This document shows positions 27,053-35,180 of a stretch of 64,000 bases of DNA, one piece after another (position 1 is the stretch's first letter; each line of letters opens with the position of its first letter). The stretch is from the NCBI RefSeq assembly GCF_005876985.1, contig NZ_VAHD01000001.1:1240001-1304000 (forward strand), given 5' to 3'. The notes beneath the pieces were generated by a model. That model was not told the origin of the DNA, searched no databases, and worked only from the letters and a program-made list of their open reading frames with translations. A program made the translations under genes and the position numbers. This stretch comes from Rhodoferax bucti. Lineage in GTDB: Bacteria > Pseudomonadota > Gammaproteobacteria > Burkholderiales > Burkholderiaceae_C.

Positions 27053-28387
27053 CTAGCCGGCAATGTGCTCCCGGTGTTGCGATACATCCAGGCCCACCAG
27101 CTCCGCGTTATCGTCCACCCGCAGGCCCACGATCAGTTTGGTGACCCAGAGCAAGACAGCGCTCATGACACCGCTGTACACAATGACCACCACCGCGCCC
27201 AAGGCTTGTGTGGCCACGCTGCCATTCACCCCGGAAATTGTTTTGCTGGCGAAGTAGCCCGTCATCAGCGAGCCCACAATGCCCCCGATGCCGTGCACGC
27301 CGAATACGTCCAGCGAATCGTCGGCATTGAGCATGCGCTTGAGGCCGGTGGCACCCCAGTAACAGGCCAGGCCGGCGACCAGGCCGAAGACCAGCGCGGC
27401 ACGCGGCGTCACAAAACCGGCGGCGGGCGTGATCGCCACCAAACCGGCGACCAGGCCGGAACACAAGCCCAGCAACGAGGGCCGCCCGCGCATCACCCAC
27501 TCGCCCAGCATCCAGCTCATGGCCCCTGCGGCTGCGGCAATGTGCGTCACTGCCATGGCCAGCCCTGCGCGGCCATCCGAGGCCACTGCCGAGCCGGCGT
27601 TGAAGCCGAACCAGCCCACCCACAGCAAACCTGCGCCGGCCATGGTGAGGCCGAGGTTGAAGGGTTCAAACGGCTCTTTGCCATAGCCCCGGCGGGCGCC
27701 CAGCATGTAGGCGCATACCAGCCCGGAAATGCCGGCATTGATGTGCACCACCGCGCCACCCGCAAAGTCCAGTACGCCCATTTGCACCAGCCAGCCGCCG
27801 GGCTCCCACACCCAGTGGGCAATCGGGGCATACACCAGCACCGACCACATGCCGATGAACCACAGCATGGCCGAGAAGCGCATGCGCTCCACCAGCGCGC
27901 CCACAATCAACGCCCCGGTGATGATGAAGAAGGTCAGCTGAAACATGGCGTACACCGACTCAGGCACATTCGGCGCCACGTGGCTCACCGCCACCATGCC
28001 GGCTTCTTTCATGTAGTTCAGGCCGCTGAACCACATGCGCTCGGTGCCGCCCAGCCAAGGGCTGCCAGGTGTGAAGGCCAGCGAGTACCCCACCGCAAAC
28101 CACAGCAAGCTGAGCAGGCCGGCAATCGCCACCACGCTGGCCATGGTGTTGATCACGCTCTTTTTGCGCACCATGCCGCCGTAAAACAAGGCAATACCGG
28201 GCAGCGTCATCAGCAAGACCAGTGCGGTGCTGGTCATCATCCAGGCGGTATCGGCCGCGTTCAGCGTGCTTTGCGCTACCAGCCCGGGTTTGGACAAAGG
28301 CGTTGTTTGCGCGTAGGACGCCAGAGCGCAAACCCAGATACACAAGCCCAAGCAAGGGGCCAACCACTTCGTTCCGAATCGGTGCAT
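27053..28387 (-). CDS. amt: Ammonium transporter (Amt family)
   Basis: 444 residues. A signal-like N-terminal segment ends near ASYAQ, then eleven membrane helices. Family features: the tryptophan/aspartate block VLDFAGGAVVHINAG with the first pore histidine, GVHGIGG with the second pore histidine, and GWFGFNAGSA. These match the twin-His pore of AmtB. It moves ammonia through the inner membrane. The usual glnK gene is not adjacent; instead a 121-residue unknown gene follows. Confidence 0.95.
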   Translation of the reverse strand: MHRFGTKWLAPCLGLCIWVCALASYAQTTPLSKPGLVAQSTLNAADTAWMMTSTALVLLMTLPGIALFYGGMVRKKSVINTMASVVAIAGLLSLLWFAVGYSLAFTPGSPWLGGTERMWFSGLNYMKEAGMVAVSHVAPNVPESVYAMFQLTFFIITGALIVGALVERMRFSAMLWFIGMWSVLVYAPIAHWVWEPGGWLVQMGVLDFAGGAVVHINAGISGLVCAYMLGARRGYGKEPFEPFNLGLTMAGAGLLWVGWFGFNAGSAVASDGRAGLAMAVTHIAAAAGAMSWMLGEWVMRGRPSLLGLCSGLVAGLVAITPAAGFVTPRAALVFGLVAGLACYWGATGLKRMLNADDSLDVFGVHGIGGIVGSLMTGYFASKTISGVNGSVATQALGAVVVIVYSGVMSAVLLWVTKLIVGLRVDDNAELVGLDVSQHREHIAG

Positions 28388-28464
28388 TGTTTTCCTCTGT
28401 GCGGTCCAACAGAGGCTTCAAAGCACGAGCCGTGCCAGTCAGCGCGGGGCTGCGCCCAGGTCGC

Positions 28465-29133
28465 TCAGGAGTAGGTCACCCAGTCGGCGTAGGCCGCGTC
28501 GTCCAGATGCGGCAGGGTGTTGTAGGTCACCAGCATGTGCCGCTTGGGGGTGTAGGCCAGCTCGGTCACTGAGCTGTTGCGGATGCGCAGGTTCAGCTCG
28601 ATGGTGGTCTCCGGCGTGGTGCCCAGCACATGGCCCACGGCGGTCGAGATGGGCCCGCCGCTGCTCACGATGAGCACATTGCCGGTATGCGACTTGCGCA
28701 CATGGTCCAGCGCACTGGTGACGCCGTGCACAAAGTCGTCGTAGCTCGGCATGCCTTGCGGGCTGAGTACCCCGTTCATCCACTGCGTAAGCCCGTCGCG
28801 CAGCAGGCGGAAGTGATGGCGGTACATCTCGGGCGTGTCAGGCTTGGCCAGCGGCCCGGGGTGGATGGCTTTGATCACCGCCTCGCTGTCGTACTCGTTC
28901 AGGCCCGGCCATTCGAGTGCCTGGTGGGTCAGGCCCGCGCCTTGGGCGATGCCTGCCCAGGTTTGGGCATGGCGCTTGAGCGTGCCAGTGATCACCGCCT
29001 CAAACTGCAGCCCCTTGCCCGCCCAATATTCCCCCAGCCGCACGCTCTGCCGGTGGCCGAGCTCGCTCAGCTGGTCGTAATCGGCCGCCCCAAAAGAGGC
29101 TTGCCCGTGGCGGACGAGGTAGAGATTTCCCAT
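28465..29133 (-). CDS. Histidine phosphatase family protein (phosphoglycerate mutase-like)
   Basis: 222 residues. The RHG motif is at the N-terminus (LYLVRHGQASFG), and the second catalytic histidine lies in VSSGGPISTAV, near residue 160, although the usual SHG is SSGG here, so the second His position is altered. Such proteins hydrolyse phosphate esters; specificity unknown. A TAAATT lies 6 bases before the ATG (leaderless type). It stands alone between amt and a chemoreceptor gene. Confidence 0.8.
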   Translation of the reverse strand: MGNLYLVRHGQASFGAADYDQLSELGHRQSVRLGEYWAGKGLQFEAVITGTLKRHAQTWAGIAQGAGLTHQALEWPGLNEYDSEAVIKAIHPGPLAKPDTPEMYRHHFRLLRDGLTQWMNGVLSPQGMPSYDDFVHGVTSALDHVRKSHTGNVLIVSSGGPISTAVGHVLGTTPETTIELNLRIRNSSVTELAYTPKRHMLVTYNTLPHLDDAAYADWVTYS

Positions 29134-29162
29134 GCACAGAATTTAAGCTGAAACGGCACTGA

Positions 29163-29212
29163 GCCCATGTGAAATGCGCGACAGTAGCTATGCTTTTAAT
29201 AGCAATTTCAGT
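29163..29212 (-). repeat. Dispersed repeat, intergenic copy
   Basis: Minus-strand reading: ATTGCTATTAAAAGC, ATAGCTACTGTCGCGCA. The 3' part is degenerate. It covers the end of the chemoreceptor gene and the gap before the phosphatase gene. Confidence 0.65.
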
Positions 29213-31523
29213 GAAATCCCAAACGCTTCACGCCAGACAGCACCTGCACCACCGCCGCCGTAGCGCTGGAGAACGGGGTTCCGGGCGCGAGTGCGTCTTC
29301 TGCATCGGCCAAGCGTTTTTCATTGATCAGGGTGCCCACCTGTCCGGCTATCCGGTGGAAATGGGCATGGCGCTGAATCAGTTCCGTGAAGGAAGCGCGG
29401 TTGCCCAAGCGCTGTCCGTCACCGTAAATCCACTTGCCCAGTGCGCAGCAGTCATCGCGTGACAGGGTGCCTACATCCACCGGGGCGCCGCTCTCGATGG
29501 CGTCGCGGAGTTTGACCTTCCACTGCCGGTGCGCGTCGATGATGGTGTCTACATCGATACCTTCGACCGCAGCCGCCGGCCGGTGCCCGGGCAGGCGGAA
29601 CTCATCCACCTGCGCAGCCATCCGCACGGCCACGGTGCGCTGCGAGCTTGCAACGGCGGCGGTTTGTTCCACCAGCGCTGCATTGCTTTGGGTATTCCGG
29701 TCCAGCTCTTGCACGGCCTGCCCCACCTGGGCAATGCCCAGACTCTGTTCCCGGGCACCGTTGGCCACATCATCCAGCAGCTTGCGCACATGCTCTGTGC
29801 TGGAAACGATGTCTTTCATGGTCTCTTCGGCATTGCGCACTACGGTGGCGCCCGCCTCGATCTCTTCGGAGCTACCCAGGATCAGCGTTTTGATTTCCTT
29901 GGCGGCACCAGCACTGCGGCCCGCCAGGGCACGTACCTCTGTGGCTACCACCGCAAAGCCGCGCCCCTGCTCGCCGGCCCGCGCGGCTTCCACGGCTGCA
30001 TTCAGCGCCAGGATATTGGTTTGGAAGGCGATGCCATCGATCACGCCGATGATGTCACTGATCTTTTGGGAGGACACCTGGATGCGCTCCATGGTGCGGG
30101 CTACCTCGTGCATGGTGCGCCCGCCGTGTTCTGCGGTGTCTGCATTGCGTGCGGCGATCTCCGAGGCTTTTTGGACAGACTCCGCGGTCATTTGTACGGT
30201 GGATGTCGTCTGCTCCAGGGCCGCAGATGATTGCTCCAGCGCTGCCGCCGCAGACTCGGTGCGTGTCGCCAAGTCTTGAGTGCCTTGTGCAATCTCAAAG
30301 CTGGATTGCACCACGGTGTCGCTGGCATGGTGCACCTGTGAGATGGTTTCTGCCAGCGCGAGCTGGACGTTGCGCAGCTCTTTGAGCAAGCCGGCCACCT
30401 CGTCGCGCCCCTTGGTCTCTATCGGGGTGCGCAAATCTCCCATGGAGAGGCTGATGAGGTGGCGACGCAATGCCTTGAACCCCCCGCGCAAGGACTTTTG
30501 AAACCCCATGAACAAAAACAGGGCTACACCCAAGCCCCCCAGGGTAATCACCAAGGTAATCCAGATGGTGTGGGTCAAACCGGCTTGCCGCTGCGCCAGC
30601 AAAAGATCCAGTACCTCCAGGTTTTTGCCTACCTGGGTGAACTGGATCTGCAGGGTCTCCTGGGCGCTGCGATTCCAGGCCGCCGGATCCCCGGAGACGT
30701 TCTGGCTGCCTGGAGGGAACTGGCTTTGCACCAGGTGCAAAAACGTATCGCTGGCTGCGGGTGCGTTGCTGAGCATGCGCTCGGCGGCCACGGCAGATGC
30801 TTGTTTCACTTTGGCGAGCGCGTCCTTGCCGCCATGGAGTTCGTGCAGCGTGGTGGCCGCAAAAGCGTTGATGCGTGCGGCAGTTTCCGGCGACATTTGC
30901 CCGGTTTTCAGTGCTGCGTACCCCAAGCCACGCAGGGACATGGTGCCTTCGATGACCACCGGGCCATGCATGAGGGCGGCGCTCATCAGGTAGTACGAGG
31001 CGAGATCCGGATCCAGCGCCAAACCGGAGTTGTCCGTGATGGTGGCCAAAAGTGCAAACAGGGACAACGGCACCTGCGCCAGGGTGTCCGGGCTGGTGGT
31101 TCCGGCGGATGCTGCTTGCAATGCGGACGTGACCTGGCCCAAGGCGCCATCACTTTGCAGCAGCGTCCCGAGCTCTGCGTGCACCGCTACCAGCTTCTGC
31201 TGGGCGTCCTGCAGTGCCTGTCTTGCAGTTGCAACGTCCGCGCTGTCGCCCAAGGCTGCGCTGAGGGCTTGGTGCTGCCAGCTGCTGGCTTTGTCCAATA
31301 CGGCGTAGGTGGCCTGCGCATAGCGTACGCCTTGGCGTTCGCGCTCCACAAAACGGAGCTGCTCCATTTGCAAGCTCACATAAGAAAACATCAGCCACCC
31401 AAGCGGGAGCAGGAAGGCGGTGGAGATCAACGCCATTTTTGAACTGAACCGCAACTGGTGCATCAGCCGTGCGGCCGGTTTCCAAATAGACGACTCGATC
31501 ACCAACGTACTGATTTTTTTCAT
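29208..31523 (-). CDS. Methyl-accepting chemotaxis protein with C-terminal CZB zinc-binding domain
   Basis: 771 residues from ATG 31523 ([11 protein letters not shown]). Two membrane helices (about 28-48 and 310-335) enclose a periplasmic sensor of about 260 residues; then HAMP, a methyl-accepting signalling domain with the highly conserved hairpin tip ([20 protein letters not shown]), and a C-terminal extension of about 100 residues. The extension has the CZB pattern: an early His (DAHRQWK), [12 protein letters not shown] and HAHFH. CZB domains bind zinc and are linked to sensing of hypochlorous acid or metal. The open frame upstream of 31523 is not coding. It would feed CheA of the chemotaxis pathway. 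Confidence 0.93.
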   Translation of the reverse strand: MKKISTLVIESSIWKPAARLMHQLRFSSKMALISTAFLLPLGWLMFSYVSLQMEQLRFVERERQGVRYAQATYAVLDKASSWQHQALSAALGDSADVATARQALQDAQQKLVAVHAELGTLLQSDGALGQVTSALQAASAGTTSPDTLAQVPLSLFALLATITDNSGLALDPDLASYYLMSAALMHGPVVIEGTMSLRGLGYAALKTGQMSPETAARINAFAATTLHELHGGKDALAKVKQASAVAAERMLSNAPAASDTFLHLVQSQFPPGSQNVSGDPAAWNRSAQETLQIQFTQVGKNLEVLDLLLAQRQAGLTHTIWITLVITLGGLGVALFLFMGFQKSLRGGFKALRRHLISLSMGDLRTPIETKGRDEVAGLLKELRNVQLALAETISQVHHASDTVVQSSFEIAQGTQDLATRTESAAAALEQSSAALEQTTSTVQMTAESVQKASEIAARNADTAEHGGRTMHEVARTMERIQVSSQKISDIIGVIDGIAFQTNILALNAAVEAARAGEQGRGFAVVATEVRALAGRSAGAAKEIKTLILGSSEEIEAGATVVRNAEETMKDIVSSTEHVRKLLDDVANGAREQSLGIAQVGQAVQELDRNTQSNAALVEQTAAVASSQRTVAVRMAAQVDEFRLPGHRPAAAVEGIDVDTIIDAHRQWKVKLRDAIESGAPVDVGTLSRDDCCALGKWIYGDGQRLGNRASFTELIQRHAHFHRIAGQVGTLINEKRLADAEDALAPGTPFSSATAAVVQVLSGVKRLGFH

Positions 31524-31544
31524 GTGGAAGACCCAATAGATGTG

Positions 31545-31566
31545 GGTATTCACGGCAGTGAATACC
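31545..31566. promoter_or_regulatory. 9-bp inverted repeat upstream of the chemoreceptor gene
   Basis: GGTATTCAC (31545-31553) and GTGAATACC (31558-31566) form a perfect inverted repeat around GGCA, 22 to 43 bases before the chemoreceptor start. It could be an operator or a small hairpin in the leader. A related half-site (GTGAAT) follows at 31573. Confidence 0.5.
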
Positions 31567-31630
31567 TGACTACGTGAATTTAACTGATTTGACCCGAGGC
31601 AATCCCAAGAGATGCATTGGGTTTCAGTAA

Positions 31631-31659
31631 TTGACGAAACGTACGTCATTCCGTACCAT
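31631..31659 (+). promoter_or_regulatory. Promoter and YefM-type operator of the toxin-antitoxin operon
   Basis: TTGACG (31631-31636) and TACCAT (31654-31659) are separated by 17 bases. Between and over the -10 lie CGTACG (31640-31645) and CGTACC (31652-31657), 12 bp apart centre to centre. E. coli YefM binds TGTACA-type cores at paired sites with this kind of spacing, so the layout fits autoregulation. Confidence 0.6.
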
Positions 31660-31678
31660 TTTGAAAAAAGGACAACCT

Positions 31679-31921
31679 ATGCACGCACTCACCGCCAGCG
31701 AAGCCCGCGCCAATTTGTACCGCTTGATGGACGAAACCGCGCAGTCGCACGAGCCCGTCATGATTTCCGGCAAGCGCAACAGTGCGGTGTTGGTGTCCGC
31801 CGAAGACTGGAGCGCGATCCAGGAAACTCTGTATTTGCTGGCCGTGCCCGGCATGCGCGAGTCCATCAAGGAGGGCATGGCCGAGCCCTTGGCGGAGAGC
31901 GCGAAAGCCTTGGCGTGGTGA
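31679..31921 (+). CDS. yefM: Antitoxin, Phd/YefM family
   Basis: 80 residues. The N-terminal half is the Phd/YefM DNA-binding fold (MHALTASEARANLYRLMDET, EPVMISGKRNSAVLVS); the C-terminal part (EDWSAIQETLYLL and onward) is the flexible toxin-binding tail. ATG 31679 has AAGGAC 8 bases upstream. The stop overlaps the toxin start (GTGA), so production is coupled, as in yefM-yoeB operons. Confidence 0.92.
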   Translation: MHALTASEARANLYRLMDETAQSHEPVMISGKRNSAVLVSAEDWSAIQETLYLLAVPGMRESIKEGMAEPLAESAKALAW

Positions 31922-32181
31922 GCTGGGAGCTGGTCTTCGCCAAGCAGGCGCTCAGAGATGCGCAAAAGCTGGCGGCTGGAGGACTCAAACCCAAAGCCCA
32001 AGAGCTGTTGGCGGTACTTGCTGCGGACCCTTTTCAAAAGCCGCCCCCGTTTGAAAAGTTGGTGGGCGATTTGGCCGGCGCGTATTCACGCCGCATCAAC
32101 ATCCAGCACCGGCTGGTGTACGAGGTTTTTCCCGAAGAACGCATCGTGCGGGTACTGCGGATGTGGACGCACTATGAGTAG
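31918..32181 (+). CDS. yoeB: Toxin, YoeB/Txe family mRNA interferase
   Basis: 87 residues. Ribosome-dependent RNase of the RelE fold that cuts mRNA in the A-site. Sequence features: WELVFAKQALRDAQKL, KPKAQELLAVLAADPF, GDLAGAYSRRINIQHRLVYEV and the C-terminal LRMWTHYE, matching the Tyr/His-bearing end of YoeB. It starts at a GTG overlapping the antitoxin stop by 4 bases. Confidence 0.92.
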   Translation: MSWELVFAKQALRDAQKLAAGGLKPKAQELLAVLAADPFQKPPPFEKLVGDLAGAYSRRINIQHRLVYEVFPEERIVRVLRMWTHYE

Positions 32182-32350
32182 TCAAGAGCGGCATGTATCT
32201 CTGGACATTGTGGCGAAAGCTGCTGCGCTACATGACGAGGCGCAACTGCTGCTTCGGTTGTTGCGCCACGGCAATGACGAAATTGAACGAGGTGAATTCA
32301 GCGATGCGGAGGGTGTTTTTGCCCGCTTGGACGGCGCTAGCCTTGAATAG
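32174..32350 (+). CDS. Third gene of the toxin-antitoxin operon, 58-residue acidic protein
   Basis: ATG 32174 lies inside the end of yoeB (8-base overlap) and runs to TAG at 32350. The protein is helical and acidic (DEAQLLLRLLRHGNDEIERG, then FSDAEGVFARLD). The C-terminal part resembles the tail motif of several small antitoxins (acidic-E-G-x-x-x-x-A-E-x-V-F). It may be a second antitoxin or a chaperone. No family assigned. Confidence 0.55.
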   Translation: MSSQERHVSLDIVAKAAALHDEAQLLLRLLRHGNDEIERGEFSDAEGVFARLDGASLE

Positions 32351-32353
32351 GCG

Positions 32354-33319
32354 TCAACCTCGCAGCACCTCTGCAAACACCGCCGAGTCCACATTCCCCC
32401 CGCACAGCGTGATCCCCACCGTCTGCCCTTGCAGGCTGGTGCGTTCCTGCATTGCCGCCGCAAAACTTGCGGCGCCGGCGCCTTCCGCGACGTTATGGGT
32501 GCAGGCGAAGAGGTCGCGCATGGCTTGGGCGACTTCGGTGTCGGTCACCTGCACGATGTGGTCGATCTCACCCAGCAGGATGTGCAGCGCTTCGGGGTCG
32601 GCCACGCGGCAGGCCATACCGTCGGCGAGCTGGGTGGTGACCGGCGCCTCCACCACCTTGCCGGCTTTCAGCGAGTCGGCGTACGTGGTTGCGTGGGCGC
32701 TCACCACGCCGACGATGCGTGTCTTGTGCTGAAGTGCCCGCTTGGCGGCCACAGCACTGCAGGCGCCGGAGCCCTGGCCGATGGGCACGTAGATGACAGC
32801 GATGTCGGGCGCGGCTTTCAGTAACTCCCACCAGTAGGTGGCCACACCGCGCAGCAAGTCGGGGTGAAAGCTGGGCACCATGTGGGCGCCGCGCTCCCGG
32901 GCCCACTGCATGGCGAATTCGCGGCTCTCTTGAAAGTCGGTACCGTGCTCGATGAGCGTGACACCCAGCGCCCGCATGGCCGCGTTTTTTTCCACCGAAT
33001 TGCCGTGTGGGACCACGATGGTGCAGGGCACGCCGTGGGCGCGGGCGGCCCAGCCGATGCTCTGGCCATGGTTGCCCCGCGTGGCGCTGATGACCTCGGT
33101 GGGCAGCGTGCCGCGCCGGGCGAGCTGGTCAAAGTAGGTCAGGCCGCCGCGTATTTTGAAGGCGCCCACCGGTGCGTGGTTTTCGTGTTTGACCCAGCAA
33201 GTGGTGCCCAACAGGGCGTTGAGCTGGCCCCAGCAGTACTGCGGCGTGGGGCCGAACTCGCGGTACACCACCTGGGCGGCGGCTTCGATGTCGTGCAGGG
33301 TGGGGAGCAGTGCGTTCAT
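32354..33319 (-). CDS. PLP-dependent threonine/serine dehydratase-like enzyme
   Basis: 321 residues, fold type II. The cofactor lysine is K55 in VGAFKIRGG; ATRGNHGQSIG is the substrate and phosphate loop; the pyridoxal phosphate-binding GQGSGACSAV is at about 195-204, and LCGGNVDSAVF closes the chain. It would deaminate threonine, serine or a related hydroxy-amino acid. It is the last gene of the seven-gene cluster and overlaps PhzF-1 by 4 bases. Confidence 0.87.
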   Translation of the reverse strand: MNALLPTLHDIEAAAQVVYREFGPTPQYCWGQLNALLGTTCWVKHENHAPVGAFKIRGGLTYFDQLARRGTLPTEVISATRGNHGQSIGWAARAHGVPCTIVVPHGNSVEKNAAMRALGVTLIEHGTDFQESREFAMQWARERGAHMVPSFHPDLLRGVATYWWELLKAAPDIAVIYVPIGQGSGACSAVAAKRALQHKTRIVGVVSAHATTYADSLKAGKVVEAPVTTQLADGMACRVADPEALHILLGEIDHIVQVTDTEVAQAMRDLFACTHNVAEGAGAASFAAAMQERTSLQGQTVGITLCGGNVDSAVFAEVLRG

Positions 33320-34254
33320 AGAAAAACCTTTCCGTCAATGCAGGTCACCGAGTGGCCGCCTACCCACACCTGGCCGGCCGCGTCTTGCGTAATGAATACC
33401 CGCCCTGCGCGGCCTATGCAGGTGCCTTGGGCGGCCACGTAGCGGGCGGGCGTGATGCCGTCGGCAATCAGCCACTGGGCGAGGCTGGCGTTGAAGCTGC
33501 CAGTGACCGGGTCCTCCAGCACGCCGATGTCGGGCGCGAAAAAGCGCACTTCCACCGTGGGGGTGTCGTCGTCTGTCTCCGCGGTGGCGGGCTCGCGGCC
33601 GCCGAAAGCACGGGCTTCGCGGTTGCTGCGCACTATCAAATCAGGAGCGGGTGGGGCTTGGTCCATGCCGGCTACACCCACACCAGGCACCAAACCCTGG
33701 AGCAGGGCGGCATCCGGCTGCAGGCTGAGCACGGTGTCCATGCTGTCGAGCAACAAGCCCAGCCAGGTGGGGCCGTTGTTGAGCCATTGGGCTGCCACGA
33801 TCTGCCCGGGTTGCAGGCCCAGCGCGGCGGCCACGCGGGCCAGCAAGGCGTCGTCCGGTGTGCTGCGTTGCAGGCTGGGGGCGGCAAAGGCCAGGCGTGC
33901 GCCCTCGCGCCGCAGGGGCACGAGGCCCTTGGCGCATTCCTGCACGATGCGGTCCGGGGCTTGGGGCTGGCCGCCTGCCTGCAGCCAGGCGTGGCAGCTG
34001 CCCAGGGTGGGGTGGCCGGCAAACGGCAGCTCGCTGCCGGGGGTGAAGATGCGCACCCGGTAGTCCGCACCCTGCGCCGCCGCTTGGGGGCTGGGGGGCA
34101 GCAAAAAGGTGGTCTCGCTGAGGTTGGTCCAGCGGGCAAAGGCCTGCATGGCCTCGGTGCTCAGGCCGGTGCCATCGAGCACCACGGCCAGCGGGTTGCC
34201 GAGGTAGGGCTGGTCGGTGAACACGTCCACCTGGCTGTAGGGGCGTTCTTGCAT
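33316..34254 (-). CDS. PhzF-family isomerase, paralogue 1
   Basis: 312 residues. PhzF fold (diaminopimelate-epimerase-like) with the catalytic Glu47 in NLSETTFLLPPS and GHPTLGSCHAW in the first half; ARYVAAQGTCIGRAGRVFI in the second half. Family members isomerise or epimerise small carboxylates (trans-2,3-dihydro-3-hydroxyanthranilate in phenazine synthesis), but most are uncharacterised. A GGAGG lies 5-9 bases before ATG 34254. Nearly identical in layout to the next gene, from which it is 22 bases away. Confidence 0.88.
   Translation of the reverse strand: MQERPYSQVDVFTDQPYLGNPLAVVLDGTGLSTEAMQAFARWTNLSETTFLLPPSPQAAAQGADYRVRIFTPGSELPFAGHPTLGSCHAWLQAGGQPQAPDRIVQECAKGLVPLRREGARLAFAAPSLQRSTPDDALLARVAAALGLQPGQIVAAQWLNNGPTWLGLLLDSMDTVLSLQPDAALLQGLVPGVGVAGMDQAPPAPDLIVRSNREARAFGGREPATAETDDDTPTVEVRFFAPDIGVLEDPVTGSFNASLAQWLIADGITPARYVAAQGTCIGRAGRVFITQDAAGQVWVGGHSVTCIDGKVFL
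33629..33675 (+). repeat. Degenerate dispersed repeat in PhzF-1
   Basis: CACTATCAAATCAGGAGC and GGCTACACC are what remains of the consensus at the position where PhzF-2 has a better copy. It encodes the segment DQAPPAPDLIV on the other strand. Confidence 0.45.
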
Positions 34255-34276
34255 GGGGCCTCCCGGAGAAAAAGAG

Positions 34277-35149
34277 TCAGAGCAGGGCGGTGCCGCGCAG
34301 GCAGGTCACCGAGTCGCCTCCCACCCAGACCTGGCCGCGCGCGTCCTGCCGGATGTGGATGCGGCCTTCGCGCTGGATACAGGTGCCCTGGCTCACGGTG
34401 TACTGCGCAGGCATGTAGCCATCGGCAATCAGCCACTGGGCGAGGCTGGCGTTCAGGCTGCCGGTGACCGGGTCTTCGTTGATGCCGTTGAGCGCGGCAA
34501 AGGCGCGTACTTCGAGGTGGTTTGCTATCGAATCAGGAGCTGCTGGCGCACTGTCCATGGCGGCTACGCCCACTTTGACGCCCAAGTGCTTGAGCGCGGG
34601 GTGGTCGGGCTGCAGTTGCAGCACGGTCTGGCGGTCGTCCACCAGCACGCCCAGCCAGTCGGTGCCGTTGCTCAGGTGCTGGGCGGAGATGACTTGCTTG
34701 GCGGTCAGCCCCAGCGCATGGGCGACCTGGGCCAGCAAGGCCGGGCTGGGGTTTTTGCGGGTGAAGTCTGGCGCAGCAAAGGCCAGGCGGGTGCCGTCGC
34801 GGCAAATTTGCACCAAGCCCTTGGCGCACTCCTGCACGATGCGGTCAGGGGCTTGGGACGTGCCACCGGCCTCCAGCCAGGCGTGGCAGCTGCCCAGCGT
34901 GGGGTGGCCGGCAAAGGGCAGTTCACCGCCGGGGGTGAAGATGCGCACCCGGTAGTCGGCACCTCGCGCCGCCGCTTCGGGGCTGGGGGGCAGCAAAAAG
35001 GTGGTTTCACTCAGGTTGGTCCATCGTGCAAAGCCTTGCATGTCTGCCTCGTTCAGCCCGGCGCCGTCGAGCACGACGGCCAGCGGGTTGCCCAGGTACG
35101 GTTGGGCGGTGAACACATCCACTTGGGAGTAGGGGCGTTGCTGGGGCAC
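34277..35149 (-). CDS. PhzF-family isomerase, paralogue 2
   Basis: 290 residues from a GTG at 35149, with AAAGG 7 bases upstream; there is no better ATG. N-terminus PQQRPYSQVDVFTAQPYLGN. The catalytic glutamate lies in NLSETTFLLPPS, and GHPTLGSCHAW is identical to paralogue 1. It is shorter than paralogue 1 in the middle region. The two genes look like a tandem duplication that has diverged. Confidence 0.87.
   Translation of the reverse strand: MPQQRPYSQVDVFTAQPYLGNPLAVVLDGAGLNEADMQGFARWTNLSETTFLLPPSPEAAARGADYRVRIFTPGGELPFAGHPTLGSCHAWLEAGGTSQAPDRIVQECAKGLVQICRDGTRLAFAAPDFTRKNPSPALLAQVAHALGLTAKQVISAQHLSNGTDWLGVLVDDRQTVLQLQPDHPALKHLGVKVGVAAMDSAPAAPDSIANHLEVRAFAALNGINEDPVTGSLNASLAQWLIADGYMPAQYTVSQGTCIQREGRIHIRQDARGQVWVGGDSVTCLRGTALL
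34521..34570 (+). repeat. Dispersed repeat, copy inside PhzF-2
   Basis: TTTGCTATCGAATCAGGAGC, TGCTGGCGCACTGTCC and GCGGCTACGCC follow the consensus with a few changes. Read on the other strand it encodes DSAPAAPDSIAN. Confidence 0.6.
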
Positions 35150-35180
35150 GAGAAACCTTTCTGTGTGAAACGGTTGAAAC

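Noticed and set aside
26507..28474. A 655-codon open frame on the plus strand
   Set aside because: Antisense to amt and the 121-residue gene, His/Gln-rich shadow.
33316..35149. PhzF pair as an assembly duplication
   Set aside because: The two genes differ at many positions along the length, so they are real paralogues.
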